DNA from: CATOSP01 sp034422355
GTDB lineage: Bacteria > Chloroflexota > Dehalococcoidia > Lucifugimonadales > UBA3495
DNA length: 64,000 nucleotides
Assembly: GCA_034422355.1 (NCBI GenBank)
Contig: DAOUJS010000140.1
Coordinates: forward strand, 15,466-79,465
Direction of reading: 5' to 3'
Of the stretch, positions 1 through 7,719 are shown one piece after another (the stretch's first letter is position 1; each line of letters begins with the position of its first letter). The notes under the pieces were generated by a model. The model was not told the DNA's origin and did no database searches. It saw only the letters and a list, made by a program, of their open reading frames with translations. The position numbers were made by a program, and so were the translations under genes.

Positions 1-2475
1 CAGGCTGAGTTGGAACTCCGGGACGCTATTGAAGCATTGGAAGAGGCGAAAGCAATTGACATTCTCGCCCTGGCCGATGCCGGGGAGAAGGTCGCGGTTG
101 CGCGGGTCGCGCTCCAGAACGCATTCGAGGCTCTGGAGGACGCACGCGAACCATACACGCTGGAGCAGATCGAGTCTCAGCGCAAGCTGGCGGCGGACAC
201 CGATCTTGCCCTGCAAAACGCGCGGGAGACCCTGGCCGGTCTGGAGCTTGACCATGAAGTCCGGCTGGCAGAGGCGCGCCAGGCAGAGGCCGATGCGCGG
301 GTCGCATTGCAGGAAGCAGGGCAGGACTTCGCAGACTTTGCCCCGTCGCACCGCCTGGAGGTGATTCAAGCGCGGCAGGCCGCTGTGGACGCAGAGGCCG
401 CGCTGGATGCGGCGTTGACTGCGGTTGCGGAGTTTGACCCTGGGCATTTGGAATCTCTGGCACAGGCCCGGCAGTCCGAGGTGGATGCCCTCCTGTCTCT
501 GGAAGCTGCCCGCGACGACCTCGAGGTATTCAATTCCACATACGCCCGGCAATTGGCCGAAGCCAGAGAGTCCAGGGCGTCCAGGGACGCGGCCCTTCAG
601 GCAGCGGTCGAAGCCCTGGAAGACCTGGCCCCCGGTCATGACAGAAACTTGGTCGAGTCCCGGAAAGCGGTTGCCGATGCCCGGGTGGCCCTGGACCAGG
701 CTGTCGGGGCGAGGGAACGGTATGAGCAGTCCAACCGGCATCGGCTCGACTCACTCATTGAGGAGAGAGATGGACTGGCGGCCGTGCTGGCTGAATCCCT
801 GTCCAGACTGTCAGACCTGCTATCAGCACAGGGCGCTGGTGCGGGTGGGTTGGAGTCTTCCATTCACAAGCTGGAATTCGCAGTGTCGTCGGTTAAGGAA
901 CACCTTGATTCCACGGAGGATGCGCTGACTGATTGGACCCGTCTGGTACTGGCCGAGGAATTGGCGCAAAAGACATTGGATGACGCCATTTCAGAGTCGG
1001 CCAGGTTGGATGCCGGAATTGACCCGCTGGAGGCGACACAGCGGCAAGCTGCCGTGGAGCTGGCGCGGACGGAATTGCAGACGGCCATTAACGACCTCGC
1101 CGTACTTGAGATGGATGGGGGCGCCCAGCGCCGCAAGCAATTGGAGGCCGCGGTTGACTTGACCGGGCAACGGCACTTGACGGCTGCCGCAGAGTTGGCC
1201 GACATTGAGGCCGGCCCTGACTCGGTGCGCCTGTTGCAGTTGGAGGCGGCGGTGGCGACCGCAAGGGCCGGGTTGGCCGAAGCCCGGCAAGACCTGGAAG
1301 ACCTGGTTGTCCCCGCAGACCCCGAGATAATATCGGCATGGGAGACCAGAATCTCCGGAGCCGAAGCCGCCGCGGCCGGGGCGGGCACAAGCCCCCGGGT
1401 CGTTGCAACCGAATGGTTGGACACAGCACGAGGCATCATTTCGGCCCTTTCATCGGGTGCGGACGCTCAGGAACTGGCGGCGATAGAAGCCGGAGTAACG
1501 CTGGCGCAGTCAAGGCTCAAGGCAGCGGGCGAGGAGGTCGCCCGGCTCGCCGGCGGGCCGGACCCCAGAGAGACGAAAGCAGCACAGGCCGAGGAAGCGC
1601 GGCTGGCGGCGAAGCTGGCCCAGGCCACGGAAGACCTGTCGGACTTTCTGTCTGGGCCTGATGCGGACGAAATCAAGCTGTTGGAGGCTCGGACAGCCCT
1701 GGCGCAGGCCGAGCTCGACTCTGCAATCGAGGACCTTGAGGAGCTTCGGCAGGGACCGGACCCAACGGAGGTCGCGTTGCTGGAGGCAAGGGTTGAGTCA
1801 GCGAGACAGGCTATGAAGGAATCTGACGTTCTGCTTGCCCAGGCCGTGTTGAGGGCGCCATTCGACGGGTTGGTGTCCCAGGTCGTGGTGGAAGTGGGCG
1901 ATGAGGTCCAACCCCGGACGGATATCGTGGAAGTGGTGGACCCCAGCGTTGTGGAGGTTGACGGTATCGTGGACGAAATCGACGTGTTGTCCATCCGGTT
2001 GGGCACCCAGGCAAGGGTGACTGTGGACGCCGTGCCGGGAGAGACCATCAGGGGAACGGTGACCCAGATTTCGCCGGGGGCCAGGAACCAGCAGGGAGTG
2101 GTCACATATCCCATCGCCATCAGCGTTGAGGTAAGGGACGGGTTGGAGTTGCGCGAGGGGTTGAGCGCAGTGGCAAGCATCGTTTTGCGGGAAGAGCGCG
2201 ATGTGCTTCTGGTCCCGCAGCAGGCGCTCTACGGGACCTTCGACGAACCCCTGGTGAGAGTGGTTGATAGCAGCGGCGCGCTTGAAGACAGGGCCGTGGT
2301 GCTGGGAGCCTCGGACGAATTCTGGGTATCGGTCAAGGAGGGGTTGCGAGAGGGAGAACAGGTGGCGATGGAGGCCTCCGAGGTTGGCACAAGCCAGTTC
2401 AGCTTCCGGCAGTTCCGGCGGGTAACCGGAGGAGGAGGGCCGCCGGGCGGCAGCTCAAGGGGCGGCCGCAGGTAA
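1..2475 (+). CDS. HlyD/MacA-type periplasmic adaptor with very long coiled coil (5' partial)
   Basis: This is the membrane-fusion (adaptor) subunit of a MacAB-type efflux or secretion system. It would link the inner-membrane ABC permease to the outside of the cell. The reading frame is open from base 1, so the N-terminus (signal or anchor and the first half of the lipoyl domain) lies outside the window. About 600 visible residues are Ala/Glu/Leu-rich coiled coil. The second half of the lipoyl domain follows at about residues 618-640 (APFDGLVSQVVVEVGDEV), then the beta-barrel and membrane-proximal domains and a Gly-rich tail ending GGSSRGGRR. The coil is built from 32-residue units on the first arm and roughly 33-residue units beginning GPD on the return arm. 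The ATPase gene follows after 12 bases and the permease after that, so this is one operon. The family call is secure; the substrate is unknown. Confidence 0.9.
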   Translation, partial: QAELELRDAIEALEEAKAIDILALADAGEKVAVARVALQNAFEALEDAREPYTLEQIESQRKLAADTDLALQNARETLAGLELDHEVRLAEARQAEADARVALQEAGQDFADFAPSHRLEVIQARQAAVDAEAALDAALTAVAEFDPGHLESLAQARQSEVDALLSLEAARDDLEVFNSTYARQLAEARESRASRDAALQAAVEALEDLAPGHDRNLVESRKAVADARVALDQAVGARERYEQSNRHRLDSLIEERDGLAAVLAESLSRLSDLLSAQGAGAGGLESSIHKLEFAVSSVKEHLDSTEDALTDWTRLVLAEELAQKTLDDAISESARLDAGIDPLEATQRQAAVELARTELQTAINDLAVLEMDGGAQRRKQLEAAVDLTGQRHLTAAAELADIEAGPDSVRLLQLEAAVATARAGLAEARQDLEDLVVPADPEIISAWETRISGAEAAAAGAGTSPRVVATEWLDTARGIISALSSGADAQELAAIEAGVTLAQSRLKAAGEEVARLAGGPDPRETKAAQAEEARLAAKLAQATEDLSDFLSGPDADEIKLLEARTALAQAELDSAIEDLEELRQGPDPTEVALLEARVESARQAMKESDVLLAQAVLRAPFDGLVSQVVVEVGDEVQPRTDIVEVVDPSVVEVDGIVDEIDVLSIRLGTQARVTVDAVPGETIRGTVTQISPGARNQQGVVTYPIAISVEVRDGLELREGLSAVASIVLREERDVLLVPQQALYGTFDEPLVRVVDSSGALEDRAVVLGASDEFWVSVKEGLREGEQVAMEASEVGTSQFSFRQFRRVTGGGGPPGGSSRGGRR
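178..753 (+). repeat. Six in-frame 96-bp (32-residue) coding repeats
   Basis: Six consecutive units of exactly 32 codons begin at 178, 274, 370, 466, 562 and 658. Each starts with a QRK/ARQ/ARE/SRK-type triplet, has Ala-Leu at unit positions 11-12 and a break (often PG/PS followed by H) near positions 24-26. DNA identity between units is low, so the repeat is old and held at protein level. A seventh, slightly offset unit precedes 178. Confidence 0.8.
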
Positions 2476-2487
2476 GGCGGGCAGTTC

Positions 2488-3225
2488 ATGGACGCCGGAA
2501 TGATCGAACTGCGGCAGGTGACCAAGACCTACCGCATGGGCAGCGTGGATGTTCACGCCCTCCGGGGAGTGTCCCTCACCATCGACCGCGGCGAGATGGT
2601 GGCGATAATGGGCCCGTCAGGGTCGGGCAAGTCCACCCTGATGAACATAATCGGGTGCCTGGACATACCTTCCTCCGGCACGTTCATACTGGACGGCGAG
2701 GATGTGGGGAGCCTGGGAGACGGGCGGCTTGCGGAGATACGCAACCGGAAGACCGGGTTCGTGTTCCAGACCTACAACCTGCTGCCTCGGCTCACAGCGC
2801 GGGCCAATGTTGAATTACCATTGCTCTACGGCAATTACGGCAGCGGCGGAAACCGCAAGCGTCTGGCGGAACAGGCGCTGGAGCGGGTCGGGCTGGCCGA
2901 CAGGATTCACCACCGTCCCCCGGAGCTTTCGGGTGGCCAGCAGCAGCGCGTGGGAATTGCGCGCGCGTTGGTCAAAAACCCTTCTCTGCTCCTTGCCGAC
3001 GAGCCAACCGGCAACCTCGACTCCCAGTCCAGTGAGGAAATTGTTGCGCTGTTGCAGACCCTGAACGAAGAGGAGGGGCTAACGGTAATCGTCGTGACCC
3101 ACGAGCCGGACATCGCCGCTTCGACGCGGAGGGTCATCGTTACCAGGGATGGGATGGTAATTGAGGACGGACCCAATCCCAACCCCAGGCGGGCCGACCC
3201 ATTTGGCGGGCCCCGGGAGGAATAG
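2488..3225 (+). CDS. ABC transporter ATP-binding protein, MacB/LolD type
   Basis: This is the cytoplasmic ATPase of the export complex, 245 residues. Walker A GPSGSGKST is at 42-50, the Q-loop is in FVFQTYNLLP near residue 90, the signature LSGGQQQR is at 147-154, Walker B LLLADEPTGNLD has D171-E172, and the H-loop histidine is H205 in VVTHE. DEPTGNLD and a size of about 230-245 residues are typical of the LolD/MacB/FtsE group. An alternative start at 2500 would give MIELRQ, closer to family N-termini. The permease begins two bases after the stop, consistent with translational coupling. Confidence 0.93.
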   Translation: MDAGMIELRQVTKTYRMGSVDVHALRGVSLTIDRGEMVAIMGPSGSGKSTLMNIIGCLDIPSSGTFILDGEDVGSLGDGRLAEIRNRKTGFVFQTYNLLPRLTARANVELPLLYGNYGSGGNRKRLAEQALERVGLADRIHHRPPELSGGQQQRVGIARALVKNPSLLLADEPTGNLDSQSSEEIVALLQTLNEEEGLTVIVVTHEPDIAASTRRVIVTRDGMVIEDGPNPNPRRADPFGGPREE

Positions 3226-3227
3226 CT

Positions 3228-4475
3228 TTGAGCCCTGCTACATTGCTTCTGACGGCGCTGTCCTCCCTGGCGGTCAACAAGCTGCGGGCCGGCCTGACGC
3301 TGCTCGGTATCGTGATTGGCATTACGGCCGTCATCACGTTGATGGCCATCGGTCAGGGGGTACAGCAGAGCATCACCCAGCGCATTGAATCCCTGGGGAC
3401 GAACCTGCTGTTCGTGCGCCCCGGGGCGTCCAGCCAGGGAGGCGTCTTCGGCGGTCAGGGCAGCGCATCCTCCCTGACGATGGAAGACGCCATTGCTATC
3501 CAGGACCCAGTATTCGCGCCGTCGGTGGCCGCGGTCGCGCCGGAGTTGAGCACGACGGGGCAGGTGGTGGCCGGGAGGTCCAACACTTCCACCAGGGTCT
3601 ACGGCGTCACCCCGGAGTACCTGGAGGCGCGTAACTTCGACCTCTCATCCGGGGAGTTCATCACCCAGGGGCACGTTGACGCGGCTTCACTGGTTGCAGT
3701 CCTCGGCTCCGAAGTGGCGGAAACCCTGTTCGGCAATCGAAAGCCTACAGGTCAGGTGGTGCGGATTAACGGGCGCCAGTTCGAGGTAATAGGGGTGCTG
3801 GAGAGCAAGGGGGGCAACCGTTTCTTTTCGCTGGACGACCAGGTGTTGGTCCCGATTACCACGGCCCATCACCGGCTCGCCTCCCAGCGGACTGCGCAGG
3901 GAGCCTTCAACGTTCAGACTATAAACGTCCAGGTGGCCGACCTGGACCGGATGGACTCGGCCATACGCGAGGTTGCTACGGTGCTGCGCCTGCGCCACCG
4001 CATTACCGGCGAGGACGATTTTTCCATCACCAGCCAGCAGGAGACCATCGAAACATTGCAGGAGACGACCGGCGCATTTGTCATGTTCCTGGGAGCCATA
4101 GCCGGCATCTCCCTGTTGGTGGGCGGCATCGGAATTATGAACATAATGCTGGTGTCGGTAACCGAGCGGACCCGGGAAATAGGCATCCGAAAGGCTATGG
4201 GGGCCAAGTACCGGGACATCCTGCTCCAGTTCGTGGCTGAGGCAACGCTGTTGAGCCTGGGCGGCGGTGCTGTGGGCGTACTCGCCGGAATGCTGCTGTC
4301 ATGGACGCTGAACGGACGCAGCCTGCTGGGAGGACAGCCCACCCAGACCGTGTTCAGCGGCGAGGTGGCCGTTATGGCCCTGGCGGTGTCGGCAGGCATC
4401 GGTCTGTTCTTCGGGATATACCCTGCCATGCGGGCTGCCCGGCTGCACCCGATAGAGGCGCTGCGGTCGGAGTAA
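3228..4475 (+). CDS. MacB-family ABC transporter permease (FtsX domain)
   Basis: This is the inner-membrane permease of the adaptor/ATPase operon, 415 residues. One transmembrane helix (about residues 22-45) is followed by a large periplasmic MacB_PCD domain (about 50-260), then three C-terminal helices forming the FtsX domain. The loop carries the family motif TREIGIRKAMGAKYRDI, which contacts the ATPase. The TTG start is supported by GGGAGG at 3215-3220, seven bases upstream and overlapping the end of the ATPase gene. The protein probably works as a mechanotransmission exporter rather than a classical importer; the substrate is unknown. Confidence 0.92.
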   Translation: MSPATLLLTALSSLAVNKLRAGLTLLGIVIGITAVITLMAIGQGVQQSITQRIESLGTNLLFVRPGASSQGGVFGGQGSASSLTMEDAIAIQDPVFAPSVAAVAPELSTTGQVVAGRSNTSTRVYGVTPEYLEARNFDLSSGEFITQGHVDAASLVAVLGSEVAETLFGNRKPTGQVVRINGRQFEVIGVLESKGGNRFFSLDDQVLVPITTAHHRLASQRTAQGAFNVQTINVQVADLDRMDSAIREVATVLRLRHRITGEDDFSITSQQETIETLQETTGAFVMFLGAIAGISLLVGGIGIMNIMLVSVTERTREIGIRKAMGAKYRDILLQFVAEATLLSLGGGAVGVLAGMLLSWTLNGRSLLGGQPTQTVFSGEVAVMALAVSAGIGLFFGIYPAMRAARLHPIEALRSE

Positions 4476-4534
4476 GCAAGGCCGGACGGCAGGTGTCGGG
4501 GCGGCGGCGGCATAGTAGAAGGAGGGAAATCCAG

Positions 4535-5275
4535 ATGTCCAAGCCTTTTCTGGCCTTGCTGGTTGTGGCCCTGGTGCTCGGAGTTGCCCTGGGCGGCGCA
4601 TTCGTCGGCGGCGTGGCGCTCGGAAGGTCCCAGGGAGGAGATTCGGAGCAAGCCAATCGTCCCGAACCGTTCGCGCCGTCAGCAGGGAGACAGTTCGGCG
4701 GTCAGCCCGGAGATGGCGGCGCGGGACAAGGGCGGCAGGGATTCGGCCCCCCCGGACAGCAGCGCCCCCAGGGCGGACCCGGCACAGCACAGGAGAGCCA
4801 GGGAAATACGGGCGACGGCGCCGGAGGTCCGCGCCCATCCGGTACGGACGGCGGCACGGACACCGGAACGGTCCGATCTGAACAAACCCCGTCTGGCGGA
4901 CAGGTGGAGCCGCGTCAGGGACGGCCGGACGGGGCGAATAGCGGTTCTCAGGGAGCTGGCCAGGGGCACGGCGCGCCTGGTCCATCCGGCAGGGGCAGCG
5001 CCGGAGGGGCCGGTATAGGAGGCACGGTGGAAAGCGTTGACGGGGAGCGGCTGACCATCACCACACCGCAAGGGCCGGTGAACGTTGTGGCGGGCGCTGA
5101 GGCGCGAATCGTCAGCTTCTCCGAGGCAACGCTACAGGACCTGGGTCCGGGGGTGCAGGTGCGCATATTGGGCGGGGTGGGCCCGGGCGGCGACGTGCAG
5201 GCCCAATCGATACTGATAGTTACGGACGACGCAAGGGAGTTCTTCGGTCGAAGACCGGGTCCACGCGGGCGTTAG
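4535..5275 (+). CDS. Membrane-anchored Gly/Gln-rich protein with C-terminal OB-like domain
   Basis: The protein has 246 residues. The ATG at 4535 is preceded by AGGAGGG at 4520-4526. An uncleaved-type hydrophobic N-terminus (about residues 5-30, with LALLVVALVLGVALGG) is followed by about 125 residues of low-complexity Gly/Gln/Pro/Ser linker. A compact C-terminal segment of about 75 residues resembles DUF5666-like small beta domains (GTVESVDGERLTITTPQGPV, then a VRILGGVGPGG turn). It lies 59 bases after the permease gene in the same direction, so it is probably an accessory of the export system that projects a binding module from the membrane. That function is inferred from context and fold resemblance only. 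Confidence 0.6.
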   Translation: MSKPFLALLVVALVLGVALGGAFVGGVALGRSQGGDSEQANRPEPFAPSAGRQFGGQPGDGGAGQGRQGFGPPGQQRPQGGPGTAQESQGNTGDGAGGPRPSGTDGGTDTGTVRSEQTPSGGQVEPRQGRPDGANSGSQGAGQGHGAPGPSGRGSAGGAGIGGTVESVDGERLTITTPQGPVNVVAGAEARIVSFSEATLQDLGPGVQVRILGGVGPGGDVQAQSILIVTDDAREFFGRRPGPRGR

Positions 5276-5296
5276 TGGGGCACTCTGCCGGACGGA

Positions 5297-5689
5297 TCAG
5301 GGTCTCAAGCCGGATTCGCGGGCGGTGATTTGGGAGACTTCCGGCGGGACCTTTACCCCGCTCTTCTCCAGCGCCTCCAACTCTCGCTCAATGCGTTCGC
5401 GCTCCGCCTTCCGGCCCTTCTCCATCGCCTTCTTCTCTACCGCTTCTTTGGCTGCGAACATCACCCTTGCCACTCCGTAAATGATGAATGTCGAGGGGAA
5501 CAGCAGCAACGAAGCTACTATTATCACCTCGTCCACTTTGTTGGTCGGATTATGGAGAAATCCGGATCCCCACAGCCCGGCTAGAGACGGGGAGACGTTG
5601 ATTAGCGCCGCGATCAACGCGCTGGCGCTGATGCACGCCGAGCCATCAGCCAATACCCGGGACAGGGAGCGTCTAGCACTGGCGTCCAT
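5297..5689 (-). CDS. Small two-helix membrane protein with charged coiled-coil tail
   Basis: I do not recognise a family. From the ATG at 5689 the product has 130 residues, with two likely membrane segments (around ACISASALIAALINV and VIIVASLLLFPSTFIIYG) and then a strongly charged helix (KEAVEKKAMEKGRKAERERI). The frame extends upstream to 5758, but that part overlaps a dispersed ~30-bp repeat, so the internal start is preferred. It converges with the preceding operon, with only 21 bases between the two stops. Confidence 0.45.
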   Translation of the reverse strand: MDASARRSLSRVLADGSACISASALIAALINVSPSLAGLWGSGFLHNPTNKVDEVIIVASLLLFPSTFIIYGVARVMFAAKEAVEKKAMEKGRKAERERIERELEALEKSGVKVPPEVSQITARESGLRP

Positions 5690-5694
5690 CCTCC

Positions 5695-5728
5695 GGCAAA
5701 TGCACATCCCACATTGGCTTTGGTTTAG
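5695..5728 (+). repeat. Dispersed ~30-bp repeat, copy 1
   Basis: This copy shares the core AAATGCACATnCCA, then TTGGCTTTGGTTTAG, with copies at 9061-9091 and 9938-9971 and, inverted, at 8939-8968. It lies upstream of the small membrane gene and about 90 bases before the coiled-coil nuclease-like gene. Confidence 0.7.
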
Positions 5729-5742
5729 TGCCATGTCGGGCG

Positions 5743-5763
5743 GACCGGAGTTTCGCAATTCTC
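5743..5763 (+). repeat. 21-bp dispersed repeat, copy 1
   Basis: The 21 bases here (beginning GACCGGAGTTTCGC and ending AATTCTC) recur identically at 44204-44224. Both lie in degraded or accessory stretches near the two paralogous nuclease-like genes. The repeat may be an insertion-sequence end; no partner end was identified. Confidence 0.6.
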
Positions 5764-5800
5764 TCTTACTTTCCCTGCAGACCGAATGACCAACGGCAAG

Positions 5801-5809
5801 TGGTATAAT
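5801..5809 (+). promoter_or_regulatory. Extended -10 promoter (TGG TATAAT) of the nuclease-like gene
   Basis: A perfect TATAAT at 5804-5809, preceded by TG-G, ends six bases before the ATG at 5816. A transcript from here would begin at or next to the start codon, i.e. be leaderless. No convincing -35 box is visible. The in-frame ATG at 5786 lies upstream of this -10 and is therefore unlikely to be used. Confidence 0.6.
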
Positions 5810-5815
5810 TTTCTC

Positions 5816-6589
5816 ATGACTACGCCAGATAGAAATGAAGAACTACTCCAAGCTATCAACACGCTGCTGAGAAGCCTTGAGGAAGCCGACACGGTACGTG
5901 AGAAGCGTGATCAGTCTCTGCGGGAATATATTGACGCGGTACGAGTACAGTTGGATGCTCAGGGTACACTCGTGCAGGCTCTCTCAAAGTCTCACGAAGC
6001 GGTACGAGTGCAGTTGGATGCTCAGGGTACACTCGTGCAGGCTCTCTCAGAGTCTCACGAAGCGGGAGCCTTGGTGATAGATACACTGGGAGAATGGAAC
6101 AAGGACCTAAATTCCAGGATGGATGGCATCAGCACCAAGGTCGATGGGCTCAGGGACGATATTGGCCTGGTGAAGGGAGGCCATGCCAGGAACGCCATGC
6201 GCCAGAATCTACCCAGAATCGCGGATGGGTTCGGTTTCCAGTTCATCTCAGAAGTGCCACAGGCAGCCGTCATCGGCTTCTCAAAAGTGGCCATCGCGCA
6301 GGGAGAGGCAAAAAACGAAGCAGAGAGCTTCCGCAACGCCGACACAGTGATCTACGTGCTGACAGCGGTCGGACAGCCCGGATACGTCGCTATCGAGGCG
6401 TCCTTCACGGTGGACAGTAACGACGTTGGGCGTGCGGTGAGAAATTCAGACTATCTGGCCAGGTTCACGGGTCTACCCGCGTATGCTGCCGTCGCTGGTG
6501 TCGAAATCTTACCCGGGGCCCAGGCAGAGATCGATGCCGGAAAAGCCTTGCTGTACCGTATACCAACCCGTGAGTTGCAGTCTGAATAG
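5816..6589 (+). CDS. Coiled-coil protein with PD-(D/E)XK-nuclease-like C-terminal domain
   Basis: From the ATG at 5816 the product has 257 residues. The N-terminal ~130 residues are charged coiled coil containing a nearly perfect 21-residue duplication (about residues 41-82). The C-terminal ~130 residues contain SFRNADTVI and YVAIEASFT, which align with SFRNADLVI and YIAMEVSFT in the protein encoded at 43049-43843. This arrangement resembles the DUF3782-like group of predicted PD-(D/E)XK nucleases found in Chloroflexota and cyanobacteria; the usual E-x-K is E-x-S in both copies. Activity is unproven. The gene appears leaderless and sits alone in an accessory region. Confidence 0.65.
   Translation: MTTPDRNEELLQAINTLLRSLEEADTVREKRDQSLREYIDAVRVQLDAQGTLVQALSKSHEAVRVQLDAQGTLVQALSESHEAGALVIDTLGEWNKDLNSRMDGISTKVDGLRDDIGLVKGGHARNAMRQNLPRIADGFGFQFISEVPQAAVIGFSKVAIAQGEAKNEAESFRNADTVIYVLTAVGQPGYVAIEASFTVDSNDVGRAVRNSDYLARFTGLPAYAAVAGVEILPGAQAEIDAGKALLYRIPTRELQSE
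5936..6061 (+). repeat. 63-bp tandem duplication inside the coiled coil
   Basis: Two adjacent 63-bp units, 5936-5998 and 5999-6061, differ at only about two positions. They encode 21 residues (three heptads) each, so the duplication preserves frame and coiled-coil register. The near-identity implies a recent event. Confidence 0.9.
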
Positions 6590-6614
6590 GTACAGATGGC
6601 TGAGGAATAAACTA

Positions 6615-7135
6615 GGAATTCTCTGAACAAGCCTGCTGAGGCTTGCATATTCGATCTTGGAGCCGAGGGTCGGCTTACAGGGATCTGAGTGAGCCAGGAC
6701 CTTCCTGCGGACTGGCTTCGCTCTCTAACAGATGGCGGAAGTTCAGTATCGTGGTCTCGCCGGGCAAAGCCCCTGACAGCTTCAGGCCCACGAACCGCCG
6801 GACGGACCCGGCCTCATAGAGCAGGTTTTCCATACCGGGGTCGCTCAGGTTGTAGAAGAGTTGCACGCAGTGGACTCGCAGCATCACCGGGAGCGGGTAG
6901 GGACGCCGGTCGTTTCCTGACGTGGGGTAGAAGGGGCGGATGCGCTCCTCCAGCCTCCCCCAGGGAATCAGGCCGTCCATGCGCTCCAGGAACACCTCCC
7001 GGCGTGTCTTGCGCTTCTTGCCCTGGTACTCCAGGTTGGAGAACGCCGGCTGGTCCATCGTGTCTCACCCTTAATCTTTGTCGAGGCTGCCAACCATACT
7101 ATGCCACATCATCAGGCACTTGTTCAGAGAATCCC
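6615..7135 (-). mobile_element. Internally deleted IS5-type element with terminal inverted repeats
   Basis: The left end (6615-6631) and the right end (7119-7135, inverted) share 17 bases of the form GGRATTCTCTGAACAAG with one mismatch. Between them is only the N-terminal part of an IS5-family transposase gene. The whole unit is about 520 bp, far shorter than an intact IS5 relative (about 1.0-1.3 kb), so it is non-autonomous. No clear target-site duplication is visible. Confidence 0.65.
6675..7058 (-). pseudogene. IS5-family transposase, N-terminal fragment
   Basis: The 127-codon frame opens like an IS5-group transposase: MDQPAFSNLEYQGKKRK, then GLIPWGRLEERIRPFYP and RPYPLPVMLRVHCVQLFYNL (DUF772 region), and GETTILNFRHLLE near residue 105. 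After that helix the frame runs into about 15 unrelated residues and stops. The DDE catalytic core is missing, so the protein cannot transpose by itself. It occupies the space between the inverted repeats at 6615 and 7135. Confidence 0.85.
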
Positions 7136-7212
7136 TTGCAAGTTTTAAGAGGACACTCCACGATACCAGGAATGTCAAAAATCGGTTCCAAGCGAGCCAT
7201 TGTACCACCTCA

Positions 7213-7599
7213 TTACGAATACCATCGGATTAAGCCGCGCAAGAGCAAAAAGCCACCCACCACGAAAAGTCCTGTAGTCACTATATAAGTTCCCCCGCCG
7301 TAAGAATTCGCCAGCAAATATGTTCCGAGGGTTATTGCACCGCCACCAATAAGACACGCTATGCCTAATCCTAGTTGAACTTTGGCTCGTTCCTTCGCCT
7401 CTTTCTTCTCGGCTTGAACTTGCTCCATCGCCCGCAAAAAGGGTTGCTCTAATTCATCGACCAACTGTATGGCTGTTTCCCTGTCATACCCAAGATTCAC
7501 AACCTGTGCGATTATCGTTGGTTTGCCAAGGTCGTACTGGTAGCCGCGACTAATCACTTCCCAAATTTGGGCAACTTGCTCCGGCGACAATTCTTGCAA
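7213..7599 (-). CDS. Hypothetical membrane protein with two C-terminal helices
   Basis: This 128-residue protein has a helical soluble N-terminus (MQELSPEQVAQIWEVISRG, then a second helix with QLVDELEQPF), a short charged linker (EKKEAKERAKV) and two closely spaced membrane segments in the last 55 residues (LGIACLIGGGAITLGTYLL and IVTTGLFVVGGFLLLRGLI). I do not recognise the family. Its base composition is more AT-rich than the housekeeping genes, in keeping with the surrounding accessory DNA. Confidence 0.5.
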   Translation of the reverse strand: MQELSPEQVAQIWEVISRGYQYDLGKPTIIAQVVNLGYDRETAIQLVDELEQPFLRAMEQVQAEKKEAKERAKVQLGLGIACLIGGGAITLGTYLLANSYGGGTYIVTTGLFVVGGFLLLRGLIRWYS

Positions 7600-7602
7600 A
7601 TC

Positions 7603-7719
7603 TTACACCCCAATTCTCCCCAGCCCCGCCAACTGCGACGTGAGGTACTCCATCGGCCGGTCTCCCTTGATGCGGTTGCAGTTGGGGCAGAGCAGTTGCA
7701 GGTTCTCCAGGTGGTCCGC
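7603..7719 (-). pseudogene. HNH-type endonuclease C-terminal remnant
   Basis: Translated on the minus strand, this reads ADHLENLQLLCPNCN, then RIKGDRPMEYL and a short tail to a stop at 7603. This is the tail of an HNH domain (H-N-x-LLCxxCN-x-KGDRPMEYL), as found at the end of stand-alone HNH nucleases and of some HNH-fused DNA methyltransferases. The rest of the domain is absent: the match begins directly next to the stop codon of the adjacent gene at 7720. Confidence 0.6.

Noticed and set aside
5936..6061. Tandem repeats considered as a CRISPR array
   Set aside because: Units are adjacent without spacers and lie inside a coding frame. The same applies to 43562-43729 and 178-753.
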